From contig JBKOWZ010000155.1 of the NCBI GenBank assembly GCA_046724665.1, positions 1 through 10,350 on the forward strand: 10,350 nt of DNA. Reading direction: 5' to 3'. The notes beneath the pieces are model-generated. The model was given only the letters and a program-made list of their open reading frames with translations, did no database searches and was not told where the DNA came from. The position numbers were made by a program, and so were the translations under genes. Positions 1 to 5,764 of the stretch are shown here, piece by piece. This DNA comes from Actinocrinis sp046724665 (GTDB taxonomy: Bacteria; Actinomycetota; Actinomycetes; Streptomycetales; Catenulisporaceae). How positions within the stretch are numbered: position 1 is the stretch's first letter; each line of letters begins with the position of its first letter.

Positions 1-474
1 GCCGTTCACCGCGGCCGAGGCGTGCGAGGAGCCGCCGGTGCCGGCCTGGTTGCCGGACGCGCCGCCGCCATGCCGGCCGGCCGCCCCGGTCAGGGTGGGC
101 ACGAGGTCGAATCGTGCGCCGGTCGCCATCGTCACCCCGACGGCGAGGACCAGCACGCCCGCGCTGCCTGCGACAATCACCCGGTTGCGCTGGCGCGTGC
201 GGGCCCGGTGCTGGATTCGGGCCAGACCGTCCGGCGGCGGCCCCGCCTGGCCGACCGCGGCCACGCTGGCGCGCAGCGCCTCGGCGAGGCTGGCCTCCGC
301 CGGGGAGGCCGGCTCGTCGCCGAGCGCGAACAGGCTGCCGCTGCTTGAAGTACCTGTCGCCGTGTCCCGTGCCGCAGGACCGTGGGGCGCCTTCGCCCCC
401 GGATGGTTCGAATGCCCCCCGGCCGGGCGGCGCGATGGCCCGCTTTGCGGCGGGACGACGCCGTCCATGCTCAT
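1..474 (-). CDS. single-pass membrane protein, possible anti-sigma partner (C-terminus off the window)
   Basis: The first 158 codons of a gene that continues past the left edge. The ATG at 474 overlaps the TGA of the sigma-factor gene in an ATGA arrangement, so the two are almost certainly co-translated; a second in-frame ATG lies two codons later. Residues 1-60 are a low-complexity Gly/Pro/Ser-rich N-terminus. Residues 61-98 are amphipathic and end in an Arg-rich stretch (RARTRQRNR). One hydrophobic segment follows at about 99-118 (VIVAGSAGVLVLAVGVTM), then a Gly/Ala/Ser/Thr-rich stretch that looks extracytoplasmic. Positive charge before the membrane segment predicts N-in, C-out topology. 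Genes directly after SigE-type ECF factors often encode membrane regulators of the sigma factor, so an anti-sigma or sensor role is plausible. That is inference from position and topology: I see no HxxxCxxC zinc anti-sigma motif in the visible part. Confidence 0.8.
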   Translation of the reverse strand, partial: MSMDGVVPPQSGPSRRPAGGHSNHPGAKAPHGPAARDTATGTSSSGSLFALGDEPASPAEASLAEALRASVAAVGQAGPPPDGLARIQHRARTRQRNRVIVAGSAGVLVLAVGVTMATGARFDLVPTLTGAAGRHGGGASGNQAGTGGSSHASAAVNG

Positions 475-1187
475 CGATGCTCCTCCATGCGGGCGCGCAG
501 CGCCTCGATGCCGCGCGATCCGTAAGCCTTAACCGAGCCGATCGACACGCCGAGCGCCACGGCGACCTGGGCTTCCGTCAGGTCGGCGTAGTAACGCAGC
601 ACCAGGACCTCGCGCTGGCGGCGCTGTAGCCCGCGCAGCGCCTGGATCAGCGCGTCGCGCTCAAGCGCGTCGTACGCGCCCTCCTCGGCGCTCGCCGCGT
701 CGGGTAGCGGCTTGGGCAGCAGCCTCAGGCCGATCAGCCGCCGACGCAGGGTCGAACGCGACAGGTTCACCACGGTCTGGCGCAGGTAGGCGAGCAGCTT
801 GTCCGGCTCCCTGACCCTGGCACGCGCCGCGTGCACCCTGATGAACGCCTCCTGGACGACGTCCTCGCAGGAGCTGAGGTCGTCCAGGAGCAGGGCGGCC
901 AACCGCAACAGAGACGTGTAGTGCGTCTGATATGTCTCCGTCAGCAGATCGGTGGTCACGTCGACGTCAGTGGCCACCGCGCCCCCAGCCGAGTGGGGCG
1001 TTTCCCGGATGGTGACCGGGAGCACGCCCTCCGCGAACGCCGCGGCCGGATACCCGGCGTCGGCGCCCGCGGCGGGCGCGTCCGGGATCGGCGCCGCCAG
1101 GTCGGCCAGGCCGGGGGTAGGACCGGTCCGCGCGGTTGTGCCCGCGATGTCCAGGTCCAGGCTCTGGTCGGTCAAGGTGGCTGTCAC
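471..1187 (-). CDS. ECF RNA polymerase sigma factor, SigE-like family
   Basis: A 238-residue sigma-70 family protein of the extracytoplasmic-function type, which directs RNA polymerase to a specific promoter set. After an 80-residue Ala/Pro/Asp-rich N-terminal extension comes region 2 (about 86-150, including DVVQEAFIRVHAA and LLAYLRQTVVNLSRS, the core-binding and -10-recognition helices). A linker follows, then region 4 (about 181-233), with RRQREVLVLRYYADLTEAQV followed by LGVSIGSVKAYGSRGIEALR, the -35-binding helix-turn-helix. The spacing fits the actinobacterial SigE-like group. The start is uncertain. GTG 1187 is chosen because GC-rich third positions begin there, while the in-frame stretch back to GTG 1253 has low third-position GC and looks non-coding. 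No good ribosome binding site precedes GTG 1187. The best one (GAGGGGG, 1206-1212) sits before ATG 1200, which is in a different frame. The gene overlaps the downstream membrane-protein gene by 4 nt. Confidence 0.9.
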   Translation of the reverse strand: MTATLTDQSLDLDIAGTTARTGPTPGLADLAAPIPDAPAAGADAGYPAAAFAEGVLPVTIRETPHSAGGAVATDVDVTTDLLTETYQTHYTSLLRLAALLLDDLSSCEDVVQEAFIRVHAARARVREPDKLLAYLRQTVVNLSRSTLRRRLIGLRLLPKPLPDAASAEEGAYDALERDALIQALRGLQRRQREVLVLRYYADLTEAQVAVALGVSIGSVKAYGSRGIEALRARMEEHR

Positions 1188-1339
1188 GGCAGTTAGACAT
1201 CTGAACCCCCTCGGACGTTGTACCCCATCCGAGTGGATCTGTAGATGGGGCACCGGGGGTTTTCACGAAGGGCAGGATCCCACCGAAATGGGCCTCGCGA
1301 GAACCTTCTGTCGGAAAAACGCCCGGGAGGGTGATGGCG

Positions 1340-1356
1340 CCGCGCGCCCGGCGCGG
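1340..1356 (-). terminator. possible GC-rich terminator hairpin after asd
   Basis: Immediately after the asd stop codon the minus strand reads CCGCGC-CGGGC-GCGCGG, a perfect 6-bp stem with a 5-nt loop. No U-run follows directly; a short T5 lies about 20 nt further on. Position supports termination between asd and the sigma gene, but the stem is short and the local sequence is GC-rich by default. Confidence 0.35.
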
Positions 1357-2463
1357 TCAGCGCGCGATCAGTTCCCGGGCGACCAGTTCGGCGATCTGCG
1401 CCGTGTTGAGCGCCGCGCCCTTGCGCAGGTTGTCCCCGCAGACGAAGAGCTCGATCTCGCGCGGGTCGTCCAGGCTTGAGCGGATCCGGCCCACCCAGGT
1501 CGGGTCGGTGCCGACCACGTCGTTGGGTGTGGGGAACTCGCCGTTCGCCGGATCGTCGCACAGCACTATCCCCGGGGCGTCGCGCAGCGTCTCGTGTGCC
1601 TGCTCGACCGTGATCTCGCGCTCGAACGAGGCGTGCACGGCCAGCGAATGGGTGGTGACCACCGGGACGCGCACGCAGGTGGCCGAGACCTTCAGCTTCG
1701 GCAGCCCGAGGATCTTGCGCGACTCGTTGCGGACCTTGAGCTCCTCGGAGGACCAGCCGTCCTCCTTGAGCGACCCGGCCCACGGCACCACGTTGAGCGC
1801 CAGCGGGGCGGGGAACGGGCCGAGGTCGCCGACCGCGCGGCGCAGATCGCCGGGCTGCGAGCCGAGCGAGGTGCCGGACACCTTGGCGAGCTGGTCGCGC
1901 AGCGTGTCGATGCCCGCCTGCCCGGCGCCCGAGGCGGCCTGGTAGGAGGCGACGATCAGACCGGTCAGGCCGAACTCGGCGTGCAGCGCGCCCATCGCGA
2001 CGATCATCGAGAGGGTGGTGCAGTTTGGGTTGGCGATGATGCCCTTGGGCCGGTTGCGCACCTGGCCCGGGTTGACCTCGGGCACCACCAGCGGGACCTG
2101 CGGGTCCATCCGGAAGGCGCCGGAGTTGTCCACCACGACGACGCCCTTGGCCGCGGCGATCGGCGCCCACTCGGCGGATACCTCGTCGGGCACGTCGAAC
2201 ATCGCGACGTCCACGCCGTCGAAGGCCTGCTCGCTGAGGGCCACCACCTCGACCTGCTCGCCGCGCACGGTCAGCCGCTTGCCGGCCGAGCGGGCTGAGG
2301 CGATCAGCCGGATCTCGCCCCAGACGTTCTGCCGGGTGGACAGCAGGTCCAGCATCACGGTGCCGACCGCGCCGGTCGCGCCGACGACGGCGAGCGTGGG
2401 CAGCTTGGCCGCGTAGTGGTTGTGCGCGCCGCCCCGGGAGGAGGAGGGGCTCGAGGGGCTCAT
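1357..2463 (-). CDS. asd: aspartate-semialdehyde dehydrogenase
   Basis: Reduces L-aspartyl-4-phosphate to L-aspartate-semialdehyde with NADPH, the second step of the aspartate pathway to lysine/diaminopimelate, threonine and methionine. The 368-residue cytosolic protein has the NADP-binding loop GATGAVG at 28-34, the active-site cysteine Cys148 in NPNCTT, the substrate-site SYQAASGAG segment (173-181, Gln175), the ELKVRNESRKIL helix (241-252), and the catalytic histidine His272 in RVPVVTTHS. All expected catalytic residues are present. The ATG at 2463 overlaps the lysC stop in ATGA and is preceded by GGAGGG with 8-nt spacing inside lysC, so this start is well supported. It gives about 20 Ser/Gly-rich residues before the usual family start (LPTLAVVGATG), and the codon at the usual start is CTG. 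Translational coupling to lysC is expected. Confidence 0.97.
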   Translation of the reverse strand: MSPSSPSSSRGGAHNHYAAKLPTLAVVGATGAVGTVMLDLLSTRQNVWGEIRLIASARSAGKRLTVRGEQVEVVALSEQAFDGVDVAMFDVPDEVSAEWAPIAAAKGVVVVDNSGAFRMDPQVPLVVPEVNPGQVRNRPKGIIANPNCTTLSMIVAMGALHAEFGLTGLIVASYQAASGAGQAGIDTLRDQLAKVSGTSLGSQPGDLRRAVGDLGPFPAPLALNVVPWAGSLKEDGWSSEELKVRNESRKILGLPKLKVSATCVRVPVVTTHSLAVHASFEREITVEQAHETLRDAPGIVLCDDPANGEFPTPNDVVGTDPTWVGRIRSSLDDPREIELFVCGDNLRKGAALNTAQIAELVARELIAR

Positions 2464-3725
2464 CGTCCGGTCCCTCCGTACACCACGGCCTCGGCGTCGG
2501 CGTCGAGGTCGAAGGCGGTGTGGATGGCCTGTACGGCGGGCTTGACCGCGTCCGCACGGCAGACCACCGAGATGCGGATCTCGCTGGTGGAGATCATCTC
2601 GGCGTTGACCCCGGCCTCGGAGAGGGCCTCGAAGAAGACCGCGGTCACCCCGGGGTGGCTCTTCATCCCGGCGCCGATCAGCGAGACCTTGGCGATCTGG
2701 TCGTCGTAGGCCAGCGAGTCGAAGCCGATCAGCGGCTTGACCTTGGTCAGCGCCGCCACCGCCTTGGCCCCGTCGTTCTTGGGCAGGGTGAAGGAGATGT
2801 CGGTCAGGCCCGTCGCGGCGGCCGAGACGTTCTGCACCACCATGTCGATGTTGATCTCGGCGTCGGCCACGGCGCGGAAGATCCGGGCGGCCTCGCCCGG
2901 CTTGTCCGGCACCCCCACCACGGTGACCTTCGCCTCGCTGGTGTCGTGCGCGACGCCGGCGATGATCGCCTGCTCCATCTCGGCCCCTTCCATGCTGTTG
3001 CGGATCCAGGTGCCCTCCAGCCCGGAGAAGGAGGAGCGCACGTGGATGGGTACGTCGAACCGGCGGGCGTACTCGACGCAGCGCAGGTGCAGGATCTTCG
3101 CGCCGCTGGCGGCCAGCTCTAGCATCTCCTCGTAGCGCACCGCGTTCTGCTTGCGCGCGCTGGGCACGAGCCGCGGGTCGGCGGTGTACACGCCGTCTAC
3201 GTCGGTGTAGATCTCGCACACCTCGGCGTCGAGGGCGGCGGCGAGCGCCACCGCCGTCGTGTCGGAGCCGCCGCGGCCGAGCGTGGTGATGTCCTTGGTG
3301 TCCTGGGAGACGCCCTGGAAGCCGGCGACGATGGCGATGGCGCCCTCGTCCAGCGCGGAGCGGATGCGCCCCGGGGTCACGTCGATGATCCGGGCCTTGT
3401 TGTGCACCCGGTCGGTGATCACGCCGGCCTGGCTGCCGGTGAACGACCGCGCCTCGTAGCCGAGGGTGCCGATGGCCATCGCGAGCAGCGCCATCGAGAT
3501 GCGCTCGCCGGCGGTCAGCAGCATGTCGAGCTCGCGGCCCTCGGGCAGCGGGGAGACCTGCTGGGCGAGGTCGATCAGCTCGTCGGTGGTGTCGCCCATG
3601 GCGGACACGACCACGACGACCTCGTTGCCGGAGCGCTTGGTGTCGATGATGCGCTTCGCGACGCGTTTGATGCTTTCGGCGTCGGCTACCGAGGAGCCGC
3701 CGTATTTCTGCACCACTAGGCCCAC
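2460..3725 (-). CDS. lysC: aspartate kinase (alpha chain; nested beta start)
   Basis: Phosphorylates L-aspartate to L-aspartyl-4-phosphate, the first and feedback-controlled step of the aspartate pathway. The protein starts MGLVVQKYGGSSVADAESIKRVA, with the KYGGSS nucleotide/substrate motif at about 7-12. The kinase domain contains FTGSQAGVITD, GFQGV and GRGGSDTTAVALAAAL, then YTDVDGVYTADPR. Two ACT domains occupy about 265-421 (AKVTVVGVPDKPGEAARIF; KVSLIGAGMKSHPGV). The GTG at 3725 is chosen because AGGAG lies 6 nt upstream and the resulting 421 residues equal the Corynebacterium alpha chain; an ORF extension to 3785 has no family support. By my ungapped alignment to the Corynebacterium enzyme, Ser301 of the lysine/threonine feedback site is retained, and position 311 is Ser where Corynebacterium has Thr. 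The gene overlaps asd by 4 nt. Confidence 0.97.
   Translation of the reverse strand: MGLVVQKYGGSSVADAESIKRVAKRIIDTKRSGNEVVVVVSAMGDTTDELIDLAQQVSPLPEGRELDMLLTAGERISMALLAMAIGTLGYEARSFTGSQAGVITDRVHNKARIIDVTPGRIRSALDEGAIAIVAGFQGVSQDTKDITTLGRGGSDTTAVALAAALDAEVCEIYTDVDGVYTADPRLVPSARKQNAVRYEEMLELAASGAKILHLRCVEYARRFDVPIHVRSSFSGLEGTWIRNSMEGAEMEQAIIAGVAHDTSEAKVTVVGVPDKPGEAARIFRAVADAEINIDMVVQNVSAAATGLTDISFTLPKNDGAKAVAALTKVKPLIGFDSLAYDDQIAKVSLIGAGMKSHPGVTAVFFEALSEAGVNAEMISTSEIRISVVCRADAVKPAVQAIHTAFDLDADAEAVVYGGTGR
2976..2988 (-). promoter_or_regulatory. internal ribosome binding site and start for aspartate kinase beta chain
   Basis: Inside lysC, GAAGGGG is followed after 5 nt by an in-frame ATG at 2978 (codon 250). 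Initiation there would give a 172-residue protein containing only the two ACT regulatory domains and ending at 2460. Corynebacterium lysC makes exactly such a 172-residue beta chain from an in-frame internal start, and the enzyme is an alpha2beta2 tetramer. The site and length match are seen directly; use of the start here is inferred from that family. Confidence 0.75.
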
Positions 3726-3763
3726 AGTGCGCTCCTGGGGTCGGGATCGCGGAGTCGCCGCCC

Positions 3764-3822
3764 AGTGTAGCGAGCAGGTGTGCACCCCCTGCGGTATTTC
3801 ACATGCCGAGACCTTGTCTCAA
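3764..3822 (-). promoter_or_regulatory. candidate lysC-asd promoter region
   Basis: The 119-nt gap between the DUF5063 stop (3845) and lysC start (3725) is the likely promoter of the lysC-asd operon. On the minus strand it contains TTGAGA (3822-3817) followed after 17 nt by a weak AAATAC (3799-3794). A separate better -10-like TACACT lies at 3769-3764 without a good -35. A small palindrome, GAGAC-AAG-GTCTC, overlaps the upstream -35 candidate. Neither set is decisive. Confidence 0.35.
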
Positions 3823-3844
3823 AAGCCAGCCCGGTTCACTGCCG

Positions 3845-4444
3845 TCACTCGCGCAGCCGCGACCTGGCCACGATGGACTGGAGCGCGCGCACCGCGGCGG
3901 AGGCGGCCGGGCCCCAGTCGGTGAGGTACGAGAACTGCCACCACCACAGCGCCTCCAGCGTCCGGCCGGCCCGGTAGTGGGTCAGCCCGTGCGCCAGGTC
4001 GGCGACCGCGCTGGCGATGTCGTCGGAGATGCGCCGGGTCTCCAGCTCTGGCTGGGTGGCCAGCGGGTCGAACAGCTCGCGGTAGCTGTCGCAGGGCTCG
4101 AGCAGCTCGGCCAGCTTCTCGCGCAGCTCGTCGAGGTCCGGGTCGGGGCCGGGGTCCTCCTCGAAGCGCTCCTCCGGCACCACGTCCTGCACCGCGCCGA
4201 GCCGCCCGCCGGCCAGCAGCAGCTGGGAGACCTCGAGCAGCAGCATCGGCACCGCGGAGTCGGGGGCGTCGCCGCGGGCCACGGCGCGCACGACCACGAG
4301 GAAGGACTCGATCTGGTCGGCGATCTGGTCGGCGAACTCGGCGAGTTCCGCCGCGCTGTCCAGGACGGCCGGCAGCGGCACGGCGGCGGACGCGGCCGCG
4401 GCGCCCGGCGGGGCGGTTTCGGTGGTGGTCGAGCGGTCAGACAT
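3845..4444 (-). CDS. DUF5063 domain-containing protein
   Basis: A 199-residue cytosolic protein of unknown function that I recognise as DUF5063. After a Thr/Pro/Ala-rich N-terminus (about 1-25) it is mostly helical and acidic. Recognisable segments are ELAEFADQIADQIESFLVVV (about 33-52), a PDLDELREKLAELLEPCDSYRELFDP block, and a C-terminal block rich in tryptophan and tyrosine (RTLEALWWWQFSYLTDWGPAASAAVRAL). There is no signal peptide or clear membrane segment. The ATG at 4444 overlaps the recR TGA by 8 nt and is preceded by GGGAGAAG at 8-nt spacing inside recR, so it should be co-translated with recR. The steady recR neighbourhood suggests a conserved accessory role, perhaps in DNA metabolism, but nothing in the sequence proves one. 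Confidence 0.88.
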   Translation of the reverse strand: MSDRSTTTETAPPGAAAASAAVPLPAVLDSAAELAEFADQIADQIESFLVVVRAVARGDAPDSAVPMLLLEVSQLLLAGGRLGAVQDVVPEERFEEDPGPDPDLDELREKLAELLEPCDSYRELFDPLATQPELETRRISDDIASAVADLAHGLTHYRAGRTLEALWWWQFSYLTDWGPAASAAVRALQSIVARSRLRE

Positions 4445-5048
4445 CGAGTGATCTTCTCCCTTCGAAAGCCCGGCCGAGGGTTACCTCGTCGGCGTACTCC
4501 AGGTCGCCGCCGACCGGCAGGCCAGAGGCGAGCCGGGTGATGCGCAGCGCGCCGTCCGCGGCGAGCGGCTTGACCAGGCGGGCGAGGTAGGTGGCGGTGG
4601 CCTCCCCCTCGAGGTTGGGGTCGGTGGCCAGGATCAGCTCGACCACCGTGCCGTCGGCGAGCCGCGCCATCAGCTCGCGGATGCGCAGGTCGTCCGGGCC
4701 GACGCCGTCGATCGGCGAGATCGCCCCGCCGAGCACGTGGTAGCGGCCGCGGAACTCGCGGGTGCGTTCGATCGCGACGACGTCCTTGGGCTCCTCGACC
4801 ACGCACAGCACGCTCGGGTCGCGCCGCGGGTCGAGGCAGATCCGGCAGCGCTGCGCCGAGGCGACGTTGCCGCAGACCTCGCAGAAGCGCACCGTCTCCT
4901 TCACCCGCAGCAGCACCTCGGCGAGCCGCCGCACGTCCACCGGATCGGCCTGGAGCAGGTGGAAAGCGATGCGCTGCGCGCTCTTCGGCCCGATGTTGGG
5001 CAGTCGGCCGAGTTCGTCGATCAGATCCTGGACGACGCCTTCGTACAC
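4437..5048 (-). CDS. recR: recombination mediator protein RecR
   Basis: RecR acts with RecO (and RecF) to load RecA on single-stranded DNA at gaps during recombinational repair. The 203-residue protein has, in order, the helix-hairpin-helix DNA-binding region (about 8-30, LPNIGPKSAQR), a four-cysteine zinc finger with Cys56, Cys59, Cys68 and Cys71 (CEVCGN...CRIC), and a Toprim domain from about 80 (LCVVEEPKDVVAIERT, later ATDPNLEGEATATYL). The C-terminus ends in the usual region after GLPVGGDLEYADEVTLGRAFEGR. GTG 5048 gives the standard family start VYEGVVQDLIDEL; GTG 5057, three codons upstream, is an alternative. Only a G-rich stretch, not a clear Shine-Dalgarno, precedes either. The frame stays open further upstream but has no start codon there. 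It lies downstream of dnaX and ybaB, as in many bacteria. Confidence 0.96.
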   Translation of the reverse strand: MYEGVVQDLIDELGRLPNIGPKSAQRIAFHLLQADPVDVRRLAEVLLRVKETVRFCEVCGNVASAQRCRICLDPRRDPSVLCVVEEPKDVVAIERTREFRGRYHVLGGAISPIDGVGPDDLRIRELMARLADGTVVELILATDPNLEGEATATYLARLVKPLAADGALRITRLASGLPVGGDLEYADEVTLGRAFEGRRSLDV

Positions 5049-5206
5049 GCCGAGCACCGCCCCCCGCGCCGAGCGGCGGGCGCTGCCGTCGCCACCCGCT
5101 GATCCGTCGTCGTCGGCCGCGCACGCGTGAGTGCCGGTGCCGGTGCTGCCGTCAGCGGCTGTGTCCGTGACCGTGCCCGAGTGCTGGTGACGCTCATGTC
5201 CCGCTG

Positions 5207-5242
5207 CTCATGTCGTGGTTCATGTGCTGGCTCATGTCGTGA
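5207..5242. repeat. three tandem 12-bp repeats in the ybaB-recR spacer
   Basis: Three consecutive 12-bp units, CTCATGTCGTGG, TTCATGTGCTGG and CTCATGTCGTGA, with a further partial copy (CTCATGTC) at 5193-5200. They lie in the 213-nt spacer between ybaB (ends 5262) and recR (starts 5048). On the minus strand they can be read as a 13-codon ORF (ATG 5235 to TGA 5194, MSQHMNHDMSSGT), for which I see no convincing ribosome binding site. The rest of the spacer holds nothing I recognise. Confidence 0.6.
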
Positions 5243-5261
5243 TCCGTAGAAGGCGTGGAGG

Positions 5262-5600
5262 TCACAATCCCGGCATGCCCCCGCCGAGGCCGAGGTTCCC
5301 GAGTGCGTCGAGCCCGCCGCCGAGCGGTCCCATCTTCTCCCGCTGCAACCGGTCGGCCTCCTCGTTGGCCGCGTGGATCGCGGCGATGACGAGGTCGGAC
5401 AGGGTCTCGGTGTCCTGCGGGTCCACCGCCTCCGGGGCGATCTTCAGATCGACCAGCTCGCCGAGCCCGGTGACGGTGGCGGTGACCAGGTTGCCGCCGG
5501 CCGAGCCGGTCACCCGCCGCTCGCCGAGTTCGTGCTGCGCCTGCTGGATCTGCTGGGCTTGCTGGAGTAGCGATCCGATGTCGAATCCGTCCGGAAACAC
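5262..5600 (-). CDS. YbaB/EbfC family nucleoid-associated protein
   Basis: A 112-residue member of the YbaB/EbfC family: small dimeric DNA-binding proteins that coat the nucleoid. Seen are the N-terminal helix LLQQAQQIQQAQHELGERRV (about 11-30), the family strand GSAGGNLVTATVTGLGELVDLKIAPEAVDP (about 32-61), and the second helix TLSDLVIAAIHAANEEADRLQREKM. A Gly/Leu-rich tail (GGGLDALGNLGLGGGMPGL) ends the protein, typical of the family. The GTG start at 5600 has AAGGAG six nt upstream, a strong site. It lies between dnaX and recR, the usual place for this gene. Both flanking spacers (164 and 213 nt) are longer than expected in a tight operon and carry short repeats. The usual symbol is ybaB or ebfC. 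Confidence 0.95.
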   Translation of the reverse strand: MFPDGFDIGSLLQQAQQIQQAQHELGERRVTGSAGGNLVTATVTGLGELVDLKIAPEAVDPQDTETLSDLVIAAIHAANEEADRLQREKMGPLGGGLDALGNLGLGGGMPGL

Positions 5601-5628
5601 CTCGGGCTCCTTGTCGGCTTGGCTTCGA

Positions 5629-5711
5629 TGACGCTGGCGGTGACGCTGCGATGATGTTGTGGGTGACGCCTGCCGGTGACGCCGCCGTCGTATGTCGTTA
5701 TGTCGTGACGC
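5629..5711. repeat. five scattered TGACGC boxes in the dnaX-ybaB spacer
   Basis: TGACGC (GCGTCA on the coding strand) occurs at 5629, 5641, 5664, 5677 and 5706, all in the same orientation, within the 164-nt spacer between the dnaX stop (5765) and ybaB start (5600). A short direct repeat (TATGTCGT then TATGTCGTG) lies at the dnaX side. A sixth copy is in the ybaB-recR spacer at 5188. No function is known to me. Confidence 0.5.
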
Positions 5712-5764
5712 CGACTTTCGTCAGTATCAGGACGAGCCTATGCGGTCGCGGGCTTGGCCGTCCG

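Noticed and set aside
967..1200. 77-codon ORF from ATG 1200 with an ideal ribosome binding site
   Set aside because: Composition is Arg/Gly-rich as in an out-of-frame reading, and the sigma frame over the same DNA has the GC-rich third positions of a real gene. Kept only as a finding about the start.
2464..3219. Extension of the asd frame upstream through lysC
   Set aside because: Low-complexity Arg-rich translation antisense in character to family sequence; lysC is the real gene there, and the asd ATG at 2463 has its own ribosome binding site.
3982..5124. 380-codon minus-strand ORF across recR and DUF5063
   Set aside because: Arg/Pro-rich shadow frame of recR and the DUF5063 gene; no recognisable domain.
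5049..5220. Upstream in-frame extension of recR
   Set aside because: The frame is open to a TGA near 5208-5210 but has no ATG, GTG or TTG before GTG 5057.
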